DNA of 64,000 nt from Synechococcus sp. BIOS-E4-1 (GCF_014279995.1 NZ_CP047935.1:2253494-2317493); one strand, 5' to 3'; positions 1 to 8,088 are shown, counted from the stretch's first letter. The notes: generated by a model not told the origin, from the sequence alone. Numbers and translations are program-made.

Positions 1-1262
1 GCACTTTCCCTGAGAACACTTCCGTCTCCATCATTACTCTTAAGCTTAAAGTATGTTCGATTGGATGTATTAAGCATAATTTTTGAAACAGTAGGAGTCC
101 CTACACCTGCGAATAGCCAAAACTTCAAACCTTCTGGCGGGCTAGCCGTGGCATCAATCAAAGAATGAAATAAGAATGCATTTTGCAACAATTTCCTTTG
201 AAGCTCTTTCGCCTCATTATATAAACAATAATCAGTATTATATTCAGAGGCAATCTGCTTTAACACATCCTTTTGCCTTGGATCAGCAAGACCCCATTGC
301 ATCTGTTGCCACAAATTAGGGTCGAAAAGATTAACAGACAAACCATCCTGGTTGACAGCATTAACAATATCCGTTCGCGGAAGCAACTCATAAACTGAAG
401 GCATCGTTCCGACGACAGCAGATGGATATTTGAAATATTTAAATGGAGCAACATGGAAACCATGAATAAGATAATTCAATGCATTGATAGAGCCTTTATT
501 TGGTGGTGCAACCATCACTAGATTTTCTATCTTACTTGCACCTCTCCAATCAAGAACTGGTGGGTTATCAAAGGAGCCTAAATCCTGCCCGCCGTAACGA
601 AGATAATACCTAGCCATCAGGCACCCCATCGAGTGGCAGACAATATCAACCTTTTGGCTTCCGCTTAAACTTCCTTTATTCACCAATTGTTTTGAGACAG
701 TTGAAATATATGCATCCAAGCGCTTAGCATTGACAGCATTAGATTTTCTCCAGTCATAAGCAAACTGAAAAACGGGCTTACCCTTAAAAGATGGAATTTG
801 CAGGTGATCATCACGTTCCTCTGCCGGCACGAAACCAGCCGTAGTGAGAGATTTAAAAATATTCAAATAAACTGAATATTCAATCGACACAAAAGGCGGA
901 GGCAGAAACTCGAACTTAACTGTATCTAAAACAGATTGGGTAATAAGATTTTCATCGGCTAATCGTATATTTTTAGCTGATTGGTTCAGAGGAAGAGCGA
1001 GCAACTTGTTCTCCTGCTCTGTTGCTGGCCAATAGGAGTTGTACCCAAAAGCACCCCAAACAACTTTTCCATTTTTTGAATCAATAAACTTTGATCCCCC
1101 AATACCAGGTATAATAATAATTGGATTTGCAAAGGCGAGGTCCTGAGTAAGTGCCTTTCTCATTGGGCCAGCACTTGGGGAATAGATATTTTGACGACTC
1201 GAGCAAGACGCCAGTAAAAACAATACAATAAACAAGCCAATTTTTTTCACGGCAAGGCCCAT
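1..1262 (-). CDS. LCAT-like alpha/beta-hydrolase lipoprotein (3' end outside window)
   Basis: The frame is open from an ATG at 1262 to the left edge, so the C-terminus is missing (about 420 residues visible). The N-terminus is a lipoprotein signal: basic start, hydrophobic stretch, then lipobox LLASC with Cys20 as the likely lipidated residue. An IIIIPGIGGS segment (residues 48-57) looks like the oxyanion strand, and CHSMG with Ser211 is the nucleophile elbow typical of lecithin:cholesterol acyltransferase-like proteins. AYDWR near 169 is another family hallmark. Inferred role: a membrane-anchored lipid esterase or acyltransferase on the periplasmic side. A GTG at 1250 is an alternative start. 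The gene is much AT-richer than the rest of the window and looks horizontally acquired. The substrate cannot be told. Confidence 0.85.
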   Translation of the reverse strand, partial: MGLAVKKIGLFIVLFLLASCSSRQNIYSPSAGPMRKALTQDLAFANPIIIIPGIGGSKFIDSKNGKVVWGAFGYNSYWPATEQENKLLALPLNQSAKNIRLADENLITQSVLDTVKFEFLPPPFVSIEYSVYLNIFKSLTTAGFVPAEERDDHLQIPSFKGKPVFQFAYDWRKSNAVNAKRLDAYISTVSKQLVNKGSLSGSQKVDIVCHSMGCLMARYYLRYGGQDLGSFDNPPVLDWRGASKIENLVMVAPPNKGSINALNYLIHGFHVAPFKYFKYPSAVVGTMPSVYELLPRTDIVNAVNQDGLSVNLFDPNLWQQMQWGLADPRQKDVLKQIASEYNTDYCLYNEAKELQRKLLQNAFLFHSLIDATASPPEGLKFWLFAGVGTPTVSKIMLNTSNRTYFKLKSNDGDGSVLRES

Positions 1263-1421
1263 AGACTAGTTATCGCACTAAAGCCGTTAATATGAGCAGA
1301 CTAGCAAAGACAAGTCTTGAAAACATTAGGAATAAAAGTCAAGCAGTCAGACGAATTGTCGGTATAAAATCATCATCGGCCTCGTATTTTAAAATCAAAT
1401 CAAGGAAAGCATCAGAGGTAA

Positions 1422-1604
1422 CCATCCGCTGAATGCAAAGCAATTTATGCAGCAGATGAACAAGCGCATCCGCACAGCAGCTTCGCTGATGAGCTGATCC
1501 CGCGAAGTCGGGTGATTGTGGATTCAGCGGTTATCGCACAGCTGGGCTTTGGCAAAGCAAGTGATCCCATGACGATGAGTGCTGAGTTCAAGATATACGC
1601 TTAG
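1422..1604 (+). pseudogene. coding-like remnant without start codon
   Basis: After a TAA at 1419-1421 there are 60 open codons ending in TAG at 1602-1604. They read like an ordinary protein C-terminus (for example ADELIPRSRVIVDSAV) but have no credible start. I do not recognise the family. The most economical reading is the 3' remnant of a lost gene in a decaying accessory region. Confidence 0.3.
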
Positions 1605-2167
1605 CAGCTGAAAGGCAGCACTGAGAGCTCACGGTCAGTGGGCTGGTCACTCATGAAACGTTTGTTGTGGCAGGCAAACAGTAGAAACATGGTTTATATG
1701 CGAACGATGCGAAAGCTGAAGGGCGACCTTGCCTGACTGCATCAGTGATGCTCGCAATCCAGAAGGAATGGTGGAGCTGCACCTGATCACAGTGCCGATG
1801 CCGTCAAATATGTATTGGCTGCTGCCAATCAAAACCAGCCCAGTAATCAGGCATCACAGAAGAATGGGCCGCATTCGCTGATGTAGGTGAAAGAAGAGAA
1901 GCCGCGTCGGCATGTGGGAGAAGTACCGACGTTCAAGACCATGACATTCGTTGAAAGGATCGGAGAGCCACCCAAACGGGGGAGGCAGGCGCCGGGAGAA
2001 CCACCTGATCGGGTGATGTGAATGCAATTGATTCCGGACATGTTGAATACAGCGAAACAATAGCTTTGTCAACTCATACCAATTTTTCAGCATTGTCTTA
2101 TTGCCCTGAAAAAAGTGCCTCAATTTCGGATAACAAGAATCTAGAAATATCTGATAAGGCTGGAACG
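1605..2167. other. non-coding stretch upstream of the acyltransferase
   Basis: Only short frames with unconvincing composition were found on either strand. There is no RNA gene, clear terminator or repeat that I can support. The last 150 bases are an in-frame upstream extension of the acyltransferase gene. Confidence 0.4.
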
Positions 2168-3310
2168 ATGGGTGTCCAACAAACCAGATCCGGCAAGCGT
2201 GTGCTCTTCTTTGATCAGATCAAAGCACTGATGATCGCACTGGTCATTGCCATCCATGTTCTAAGCACTTTTGTATTTAGCTTTATGGGAGTGCACTTTC
2301 CCTTGAGTGAATCTCCGCACCCTGTCTTCGGTGGAATAGCTATCTGGTTACTTTTATTCTGTAATACCTTCTTCATGTACATGTTATTTCTACTCTCGGG
2401 CTACTTCGTCCCTGCCTCAGTACATAAGAAAGGTGTGATGAGATACATCAAAGATCGCATGCTGCGAATTGGCATTCCTTTCATGGCTGGCTTACTACTG
2501 ATTAACAACGCGTCGGTGCTCATCGCGAGGCTCTCGCCAACAAGCCCCTTGGCAGAATTGTCTTGGAATGAGATACCTTTCAACCGGGTAGGGGTACTGT
2601 GGTTTCTTATAGTTCTGTTTGTCTTTGATTTGCTCTATTGCGCATGGCGTGCACTGCGTGGAGATCACTTTTCTATCGATACCTCTATTCCCACCCCGCA
2701 ACTAAGATCTTGGCTCATCAGTGCCGTCGTCCTAGCGATCATTGAGGCGATGATGACAACACGTACAGACCTATGGGCTGCGTTGACACGTTCACCACTC
2801 GATGGCCTGGGTGCTCAGGGAATGCACGTATTTACCTATGCCTTTTTGTTTTTATTGGGATGCAAGGCTTCGAACCATCGCTGGTTGGAACGCCTTGACA
2901 GCCATCTGGTAATACGGTGGTTTCGTTTCTCCATTGTATTAGCGCTCAGCCTTCTAGCGATCTGTCTTGTGCTGACCTTCAACGGCAGCATGTCGGATGA
3001 GTTTGGCAGGCTATACCTTCTGACGGCTTTCTTGAATCCCCTCATCGGCTGGGGAGTAATCGCCTATCTCTTGCTATGGTTCCAGCGTAATGAGAAAAGC
3101 TGCGGCAATTGGCTTGCCGCAGCTGGAGTTGATAGCTTCGGGGCCTACATAGTCCATCCAATTGTGCTGGTAGTGCTGCTTAAGACGATTAGTTTATTCA
3201 GTCTTAATCCATGGCTGATTGCTCTATCTGCGATACCTCTCGGGATCATTATCTCCTTTGGACTCACCCATCAGCTCAGGCGTATTCCAACTATTGCCAA
3301 GATCATCTAG
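2168..3310 (+). CDS. acyltransferase family 3 (OafB/NodX-like) membrane protein
   Basis: About 380 residues with roughly ten hydrophobic segments. An N-terminal FFDQIKALMIALVIAIHV segment fits the Acyl_transf_3 pattern of an acidic/basic turn followed by a helix with a conserved His. Family members O-acylate surface polysaccharides or glucans at the inner membrane. The frame continues upstream to an ATG at 2018, but those 50 residues are polar and unlike the family, so I prefer the ATG at 2168, which puts the first membrane helix near the N-terminus. The gene stands alone between degraded sequence on both sides. The acceptor sugar cannot be predicted. Confidence 0.75.
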   Translation: MGVQQTRSGKRVLFFDQIKALMIALVIAIHVLSTFVFSFMGVHFPLSESPHPVFGGIAIWLLLFCNTFFMYMLFLLSGYFVPASVHKKGVMRYIKDRMLRIGIPFMAGLLLINNASVLIARLSPTSPLAELSWNEIPFNRVGVLWFLIVLFVFDLLYCAWRALRGDHFSIDTSIPTPQLRSWLISAVVLAIIEAMMTTRTDLWAALTRSPLDGLGAQGMHVFTYAFLFLLGCKASNHRWLERLDSHLVIRWFRFSIVLALSLLAICLVLTFNGSMSDEFGRLYLLTAFLNPLIGWGVIAYLLLWFQRNEKSCGNWLAAAGVDSFGAYIVHPIVLVVLLKTISLFSLNPWLIALSAIPLGIIISFGLTHQLRRIPTIAKII

Positions 3311-3475
3311 TTCTTCAATCACTTGCCTTCAACAAAAGATTTGCAGTACCTACTTTGAGCGGAGTTGGTGGGTTGATGCTCTGAATCTGCTGACAAAACA
3401 ACCTCACACCAATCACGCCTCGCCAAGAGCAGGACTTTTCATATTGATTCTTTCGATCCAGCGTTGCAAGTGAAT
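3311..3475. other. intergenic, nothing recognised
   Basis: There is no convincing frame, hairpin-plus-T-run or RNA gene between the acyltransferase stop and the following decayed gene. Confidence 0.4.
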
Positions 3476-3818
3476 ATGACTGAACTTTTGACCAAAGTCG
3501 GCAACGGTGTGGGATGCGTTCAGTGGCTAGCCCGAGTGCGCCAACGACACAACCGATTTTCTGGAGCAGTTAGAAGCTGAACCACGCCTGAGATCAGCAG
3601 CAATGCTGCGTTCTCTTGGTCGTCTCTGAGAAGAGCTGGAGACGACGCCAGAGCAGTCAGCGCTTGATACTCGAGCTCAAGCAGAAGCGGAAATTCTGGT
3701 GCGTAGCCGCTGGAGCAAGCTGCGAGCAAACGAAAAGTTCCTGTCAGTTGAAGAGAACGCAACAGCCCTTGAGCGATGCATTCAGCTCCTCAGCGGCAGA
3801 GACGACGCACTGGATTGA
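3476..3818 (+). pseudogene. interrupted small gene of unknown family
   Basis: An ATG at 3476 opens a frame (MTELLTKVGNGVG...) that dies early. A neighbouring frame then continues with protein-like sequence (NDTTDFLEQLEAEPRL), meets a TGA at 3627-3629, and continues in the same frame (EELETTPEQSALDTRAQ) to a TGA at 3816-3818. The parts together read as one helical polar protein of about 110 residues carrying one frameshift near 3548 and one nonsense codon. I do not recognise the family. Decay of an accessory gene is the likeliest explanation; sequencing error would be the alternative. Confidence 0.4.
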
Positions 3819-3936
3819 GTGAAGCTTTACGAGCAGAAGTGATGCTGTTACCGCAGGGCGTAAGACGCCGGTTCAAACCAGCACTGCTACAGCGCTAATA
3901 GGAGAACACTGGCTCACCACGCAAGGTCACTTCAAG

Positions 3937-4890
3937 ATGCACCCACTGATTTCAAAGGCACTGCATGAAGGTCCAGCAAGTGATCTGTATGCGGCACTAG
4001 TGCCTGACCAGCCACTCAGCAGAGGCTGGCTGCATGAGATCCGGGAAGCCTGGGGGCGGCCCGATCATCCCAGCCTCGCGCTGTTTGCGGATGTTGACGA
4101 GCGGTCACTGAAACTGGCTTCACTGGAATTCGGGGTCTCCGTGAAGGTCCAGGTCTTCACCCCCTCGACATCCACTTGTGGAGCCCTGCTCTATCTGCAT
4201 GGAGGAGGATGGATCGCCCCGATGTCGGGCAAACATCTCGGCTGGGCAAAACGAATAGCCGCGCTGAGTGAGCGCACGGTATACGCAGTGGATTACCGGT
4301 TGGCACCAGAGCATCCGTACCCAGCAGCATTCCAGGACTGCATCGGGGTGCTCAAACACGTTTTCAAGACCCATCAGAACAATGTGGCCATTGCCGGGGA
4401 TTCAGCGGGTGCCAATCTCGCTGCTGCCTGTGATCAATGGCAGCTCCAGCAACAGGCAAGGAGGCCTGATGGAATGGTGCTGATCTGCGGCGTGCTCGAT
4501 CTTGAGCTGGAACGTCATCAGTCCATGATCGAATTCGGGATCGGGCATCCCTACAACGGCATTGAACTGCTGGCATACCAACGGGCCCTCTATGCCCCCA
4601 GGGTTGACCAATGGAGCCAGCCCCTCACAAGTCCAGCCCATGGCGATCTCAGCACCCTGCCGCCGACCTTGGTGATTGTGGGCGAACACGATCCACTCAG
4701 GGACGATGGCCTTGATTTCGCGACTAAAGCCAACAGCCAGGGCTCAAGGGTGAAAGTCCATATCGGCTCCGGTATGCCCCATGGTTTTGTCATGCAGCAC
4801 TCTCTTGTCGGGGAAGCGGCTGCAGCCGCGGAAGAGCAGATTCTGGCGTTCCTCCATGCAGGCAAAACGCCTCAAAGATCCAAGCGATGA
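3937..4890 (+). CDS. alpha/beta-hydrolase, HSL-family esterase/lipase
   Basis: 317 residues, the usual length for the hormone-sensitive-lipase (COG0657) family. LYLHGGGW (about residues 85-92) is the oxyanion-hole motif, GDSAGAN (about 153-159) carries the catalytic Ser, GEHDPLRDDG holds the catalytic Asp and PHGF the catalytic His, so all three triad residues are present. No signal peptide is seen, so a cytoplasmic carboxylesterase acting on short acyl esters is inferred. The gene is monocistronic. Confidence 0.9.
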   Translation: MHPLISKALHEGPASDLYAALVPDQPLSRGWLHEIREAWGRPDHPSLALFADVDERSLKLASLEFGVSVKVQVFTPSTSTCGALLYLHGGGWIAPMSGKHLGWAKRIAALSERTVYAVDYRLAPEHPYPAAFQDCIGVLKHVFKTHQNNVAIAGDSAGANLAAACDQWQLQQQARRPDGMVLICGVLDLELERHQSMIEFGIGHPYNGIELLAYQRALYAPRVDQWSQPLTSPAHGDLSTLPPTLVIVGEHDPLRDDGLDFATKANSQGSRVKVHIGSGMPHGFVMQHSLVGEAAAAAEEQILAFLHAGKTPQRSKR

Positions 4891-5031
4891 TCCCTGCCTG
4901 AACTGCCAACCGACCCACAGCACCGGCAGAGCAATGACAACTCTGCAAGCGCCGATCACAAAGGTTTTGGTTGCCTTATCCCTAAGACAATTACAACCAT
5001 CAAAACCTCACCACGATTGATCGGGGACACA

Positions 5032-5172
5032 TCACCCATTCGGGCCATTTCCCTCTAAGACGCCTGAATCCTGAAGCCGATGCCGTTCGATTAAGTACAG
5101 GGCTCCTAGAACGCTGCCGCACCAGAAACCGAGGATCAACAGAAACAGCCCAATGCTTTTCAGAAAGTTCAT
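5032..5172 (-). CDS. small single-pass membrane protein
   Basis: 46 codons starting MNFLKSIGLFLLILGFW, one strong transmembrane helix, then a short polar tail (ERHRLQDSGVLEGNG). A GAGG lies 12 bases before the ATG. Length and composition resemble the many unnamed small membrane proteins of marine picocyanobacteria, but no function can be assigned. Its N-terminal codons are antisense to the 5' part of the Nif11 remnant on the other strand. Confidence 0.5.
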   Translation of the reverse strand: MNFLKSIGLFLLILGFWCGSVLGALYLIERHRLQDSGVLEGNGPNG

Positions 5173-5373
5173 CAGCCGAGCCTCAGTGAACTGCTGTCTG
5201 CAGGTTTTGCAATTACTGCAGAAGACATTCAGCAATATACAGACTTATCAAATGATGAGCTGGAGGCAGTTGCTGAAGGCAATTGCACCTTTAGTCTGAA
5301 TCAACCTAAGGATGGGATGATTATTTGTCTGATGACTTACGAGAAAGGGCCAGGACCCATATTAAAACCATGA
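5110..5373 (+). pseudogene. Nif11-type leader peptide precursor remnant (no start codon)
   Basis: The frame opens after a TAG at 5107-5109 and ends at TGA 5371-5373 but has no ATG, GTG or TTG at a sensible place. From about 5150 it resembles the second half of a Nif11 leader: LSELLSAGFAITAEDI, then TDLSNDELEAVAEG, which matches the acidic ELEGVAGG-type end of prochlorosin leaders. The following 32 residues, with two Cys plus Ser and Thr, would be the core. It lies 318 bases upstream of the intact precursor on the same strand and has the same downstream terminator-plus-repeat. The N-terminal half of the leader appears lost or replaced near 5175. Confidence 0.6.
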
Positions 5374-5416
5374 TGCGCGCTAAAATGAAGAAGCATGATC
5401 ACTGTTAATACTCATC

Positions 5417-5450
5417 AAAACCCCATTTGTTGCAAGGAGCCGGGGTTTTT
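5417..5450 (+). terminator. intrinsic terminator after the Nif11 remnant
   Basis: AAAACCCC at 5417-5424 pairs with GGGGTTTT at 5442-5449, followed by further T-rich sequence. It is 44 bases after the remnant's stop. Confidence 0.7.
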
Positions 5451-5518
5451 ATTTCTTCAATAGCCTAACTAATCCCATAAATCAGCCTTCCATACCTGGC
5501 ACGATTGAGCGCAGTTGA
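5446..5518 (+). repeat. 73-bp direct repeat, copy A
   Basis: It begins in the T-run of the terminator and runs through TAGCCTAACTAATCCCA and CACGATTGAGCGCAGTTGA. Copy B (6015-6087) differs at three positions by my alignment. Each copy sits directly downstream of a Nif11-type precursor, pointing to a duplicated gene-plus-3'-flank cassette. Confidence 0.85.
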
Positions 5519-5655
5519 ACAGTAATCAGGCAGATGCAAGCGTTGCCCGACCAGGTAGTGACTGAATCACCAGAAGCTCACCAGAACCTCTTGGGCTCTG
5601 CACCAAAGCTGTGCAGTGGGGTTCACCAGAAGAGCTGTGATCTTGAAAGAGTCCA

Positions 5656-5670
5656 GGGGGCTAAACCCCC
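5656..5670 (+). promoter_or_regulatory. GC hairpin in the precursor leader
   Basis: GGGGGCTAAACCCCC forms a perfect 5-bp stem with a 5-nt loop ending 21 bases before the ATG of the Nif11 precursor, with no T-run. It could shape the 5' end of the mRNA; function is not established. Confidence 0.35.
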
Positions 5671-5691
5671 GACAATTCATTCCTTAGAACC

Positions 5692-5949
5692 ATGACACAA
5701 GAACAACTCATAGCTTTCATCGCTAACGCCAAAGGCAACACCAGCCTGCAGGAAAGGCTCAAAGTAGCGGCTGATACCAATGCTATTGCTTCCATTGCCA
5801 AAGAAGCAGGATTTAGCATTTCCACTGATGATCTAAATAACAAGGCTCAAGCAGAGATTTCTGAAGAGGAACTGGAAGGCGCAACTGGAGGGAGAATTGT
5901 ATGCATTAGTTTTGGTAGTTTATTTATAAGACGAGGCAAATTATCATAG
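5692..5949 (+). CDS. prochlorosin-like Nif11 precursor peptide (lanthipeptide type)
   Basis: 85 residues. Residues 1-67 are a Nif11-family leader (MTQEQLIAFIANAKGNTSL at the start, IAKEAGFSIS in the middle) ending EISEEELEGATGG, the acidic double-glycine ending of prochlorosin (ProcA) leaders. The predicted core, residues 68-85, is RIVCISFGSLFIRRGKLS with one Cys (71) and three Ser (73, 76, 85). In the known pathway a LanM enzyme (ProcM) dehydrates Ser/Thr and adds Cys thiols to form thioether rings, and a C39-peptidase transporter cleaves after GG. Neither enzyme is in this window. With a single Cys at most one ring is possible. A terminator follows at 5992. No strong ribosome-binding site is visible. 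Confidence 0.85.
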   Translation: MTQEQLIAFIANAKGNTSLQERLKVAADTNAIASIAKEAGFSISTDDLNNKAQAEISEEELEGATGGRIVCISFGSLFIRRGKLS

Positions 5950-5991
5950 TTATTTTATAGCTTTCTAATACTCGGTCAGTTGTGCTCATTC

Positions 5992-6019
5992 AAAGCCCCT
6001 GCCGCCACGGGGGCTTTTT
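5992..6019 (+). terminator. intrinsic terminator of the Nif11 precursor
   Basis: AAAGCCCC (5992-5999) pairs with GGGGCTTT (6010-6017), followed by T residues. It occupies the same place relative to the 73-bp repeat as the terminator at 5417, although the stem sequence differs. Confidence 0.8.
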
Positions 6020-6087
6020 ATTGCTTCAATAGCCTAACTAATCCCACAAATCAGCCTTCAATACCTGGCACGATTGAGCGCAGTTGA
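6015..6087 (+). repeat. 73-bp direct repeat, copy B
   Basis: Nearly identical to 5446-5518 (three substitutions noted), beginning in the terminator T-run after the intact Nif11 precursor. The sequence just beyond the repeats is not shared. Confidence 0.85.
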
Positions 6088-6124
6088 GCAGAGATAGATA
6101 AAACCAAATTGCTATTTATGTTCG

Positions 6125-6510
6125 CCTAAGTTGTGCTGGTGTAACTCCCCTTGCTACGGCGACACCTGCACCACCAGCGCAGGAGAAAAGATCAGGCTTG
6201 CATCGATACCCCAGAACTGCGGGGTCGACGTGCTGACCCAGTGCCTGCCAAGGCTGCCCGTAGTCAACTCAGGCGGCTTGTTGTAGGCCGTCAGGCGTCA
6301 TTGCGCCAGATCACCCGTGATCACTACGGCAGGACCGTGGGCGAGTTATTCCTGAATGGCTCCAACGTCCAACAACAGATGGTGGCTTCTGGTCATACCT
6401 CCATTTACTGGATATACCCCACCAATCCCCCTGGACACGATGATCCGCACCACAATCACCGCTGCAGCACTCGCCATCACCGCACTGGCAGTACCAGCTC
6501 AAGCCGATAG
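6125..6510 (+). pseudogene. thermonuclease-like (SNase) gene, frameshifted
   Basis: One frame reads CYGDTCTTSAGEKIRLAS; the next continues IDTPELRGRRADPVPAKAAR and later DHYGRTVGELFLNGSNVQ, the standard order of SNase-domain motifs with the catalytic Asp/Arg regions. The break lies in GCATCGATACC at 6200-6210; restoring one extra ATCG unit would rejoin the frames, so a 4-base slippage deletion is likely. There is no start or signal peptide upstream, and the domain's C-terminal part is missing. The intact enzyme would be a secreted Ca2+-dependent nuclease. Confidence 0.75.
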
Positions 6511-6745
6511 CACCAGCGCTTATTGCATGCTGACGTGGGATGACAGCAGCAAGGACTCGATCAAAGGCCCTTGCACCTTCAGCCAATACGGCGGCAACGC
6601 TTACGTCGACGACTTCAACTACTACAAATTCGCCTTCCCCTCTGCCGAGCAGGACAAGACCTACGAACGCGACAACAAAGAATCGGGCATCTCCTTCAAA
6701 CGCAAAGGCCAGTACACCCTGGGCGTGTTCTGGTATATCCCATAA
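6440..6745 (+). CDS. small secreted protein of unknown function
   Basis: 101 residues starting MIRTTITAAALAITALAV with a typical Sec signal peptide, predicted cleavage after AQA (residue 22). The mature part has two Cys (SAYCMLTW and GPCTF), possibly a disulfide, and aromatic-rich segments. The frame continues upstream to 6356, but that part overlaps the decayed nuclease and does not look like signal sequence, so ATG 6440 is preferred. I do not recognise the family. Confidence 0.6.
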   Translation: MIRTTITAAALAITALAVPAQADSTSAYCMLTWDDSSKDSIKGPCTFSQYGGNAYVDDFNYYKFAFPSAEQDKTYERDNKESGISFKRKGQYTLGVFWYIP

Positions 6746-6766
6746 CGTGAGCCCGGCGGCTGGTGA

Positions 6767-6946
6767 TCAATCGCGCTGACTGATCAAACGAAGCTCAAGT
6801 GCATGTATCGCTTCCCTCTCATCCATCAGGTCCAGGGCAGCGCCACACATGAATGAATGGCTCTATGAAAGGAGATGACAGCTGACGGCCCTTAGTGCAA
6901 TGGCAATGGCCTCAGGGTCCTTGGCTGCAAAGACACCCAGAAAGGC
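6767..6946 (-). pseudogene. short decayed gene with in-frame TAG
   Basis: One frame on the minus strand reads FAAKDPEAIAIALRAVSCH, is stopped by TAG at 6863-6865, then continues MCGAALDLMDEREAIHALEL to a TGA at 6767-6769. Both halves look coding. The 27-codon distal part has its own ATG at 6850 and might be expressed alone. Family unknown. Confidence 0.35.
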
Positions 6947-7164
6947 TTACTCGAACTAATCCAGCTCAGCTGTCCCTTGAAGAGCAACCTTTCTGGCATG
7001 ACTCATGCAGGCTCAGTGTGATGACTCCCGGGTACATTCTGATCAAAGCTGTCAGGGAAAACACCGTTCTAGTGGCAGTCATAAGCAGAGAGCTTGGCTG
7101 CCACATGGGGTCCTTATCTGCATAGAGCATAGAGCTTGATTGCCTAATCATTAGTGTTGATTCT
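6947..7164. other. intergenic, nothing recognised
   Basis: Short frames only, with no hairpin or RNA gene that I can support. Confidence 0.4.
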
Positions 7165-7887
7165 TCAAGTAGAAGGTGTTTCCCAGCGATGTATTTCATC
7201 CTGAAAAGGAGAGTTCTCCAGCAAGGTGATAAGTCCAAGTTCAGATCGCCATTCAGCTAAAGGTCGCTCCCATCCCTCTTCCCAACGACACCCTTCCAGG
7301 AAAACTCCAGCGAGACCGACTTGAGCGCCAAAGCTAATAGCCTCCCAGATCATGCGATGTTCATCGGGGTATAAGAAACTATGTGTCATTGAAGCGGAGA
7401 GAATCGCAACTACTGCCGGCAGCTGTTGTGAAACAGCAACATAGGTTTGTACAGCCGCTTCCCCAGCCACTGAAGTATCAACGCCAAGAACTAAATGGAA
7501 AATGTCATGAAATTTTCTAAGCCTGCGGGATAAATAATCTTCCTTTTCATTGGTCCCGACAACCTTTCTAAGATTTTTATTTACCGGTGCTAATGGCTCA
7601 ATTCCAAGCTTACTAAACATTTGCTGAGCGCAGAATCCAAGGCTTCCCACTGGCATCGCACGCATCGCATCAAATGATGGCCAAGGAATGTCAAACTGCT
7701 CATTGATAAGAGGCTGAAGCTTGGGATGAGTTATAAACCTGTTGAGACATTCTTTTTGCAGATCCCATTTAAAAATTGGGGAGAAGTGCCGGCTATGCTT
7801 GAATCCATGTTCAGGATCCCTGGCTAACTGAAGAATTCCTAAGGCTAAATCAAGAGAGTCCTCTTTTAATTCAGAACGAGAAACCAT
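7165..7887 (-). CDS. COQ4-like protein
   Basis: 240 residues. The segment KFHDIFHLVLGVDTSVAGE (about 124-142) carries the HDxxH...G...GE signature of the COQ4 family, which binds a metal and helps organise quinone-biosynthesis complexes in proteobacteria and mitochondria. Cyanobacteria make plastoquinone and lack most Coq enzymes, so the role here is open. A C-terminal segment rich in Gly and Trp (QVGLAGVFLEGCRWEEGW) follows the motif. No membrane helix is evident. The gene stands alone. Confidence 0.75.
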   Translation of the reverse strand: MVSRSELKEDSLDLALGILQLARDPEHGFKHSRHFSPIFKWDLQKECLNRFITHPKLQPLINEQFDIPWPSFDAMRAMPVGSLGFCAQQMFSKLGIEPLAPVNKNLRKVVGTNEKEDYLSRRLRKFHDIFHLVLGVDTSVAGEAAVQTYVAVSQQLPAVVAILSASMTHSFLYPDEHRMIWEAISFGAQVGLAGVFLEGCRWEEGWERPLAEWRSELGLITLLENSPFQDEIHRWETPST

Positions 7888-8088
7888 GCCGTGAATTCCC
7901 GGGGCTTTTTTGTTTTAGACCTACCGAGCATTCCAGTCATTACTCAAAACCGAACAAAGAAGATCGGTTTATCAGGCAAAGCATCAAATGTGAAATGCAT
8001 TTTGACAAAGCAGATCAGTGCGACTCCCCCGATGGTTCGGCACCGTTGATCAGCGTCAAGGAAAGAGGCTGGGTCTGCTGCAGCTAAG

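Noticed and set aside
1263-2017. Possible insertion sequence in the decayed region
   Set aside because: No terminal inverted repeats or transposase motif could be found.
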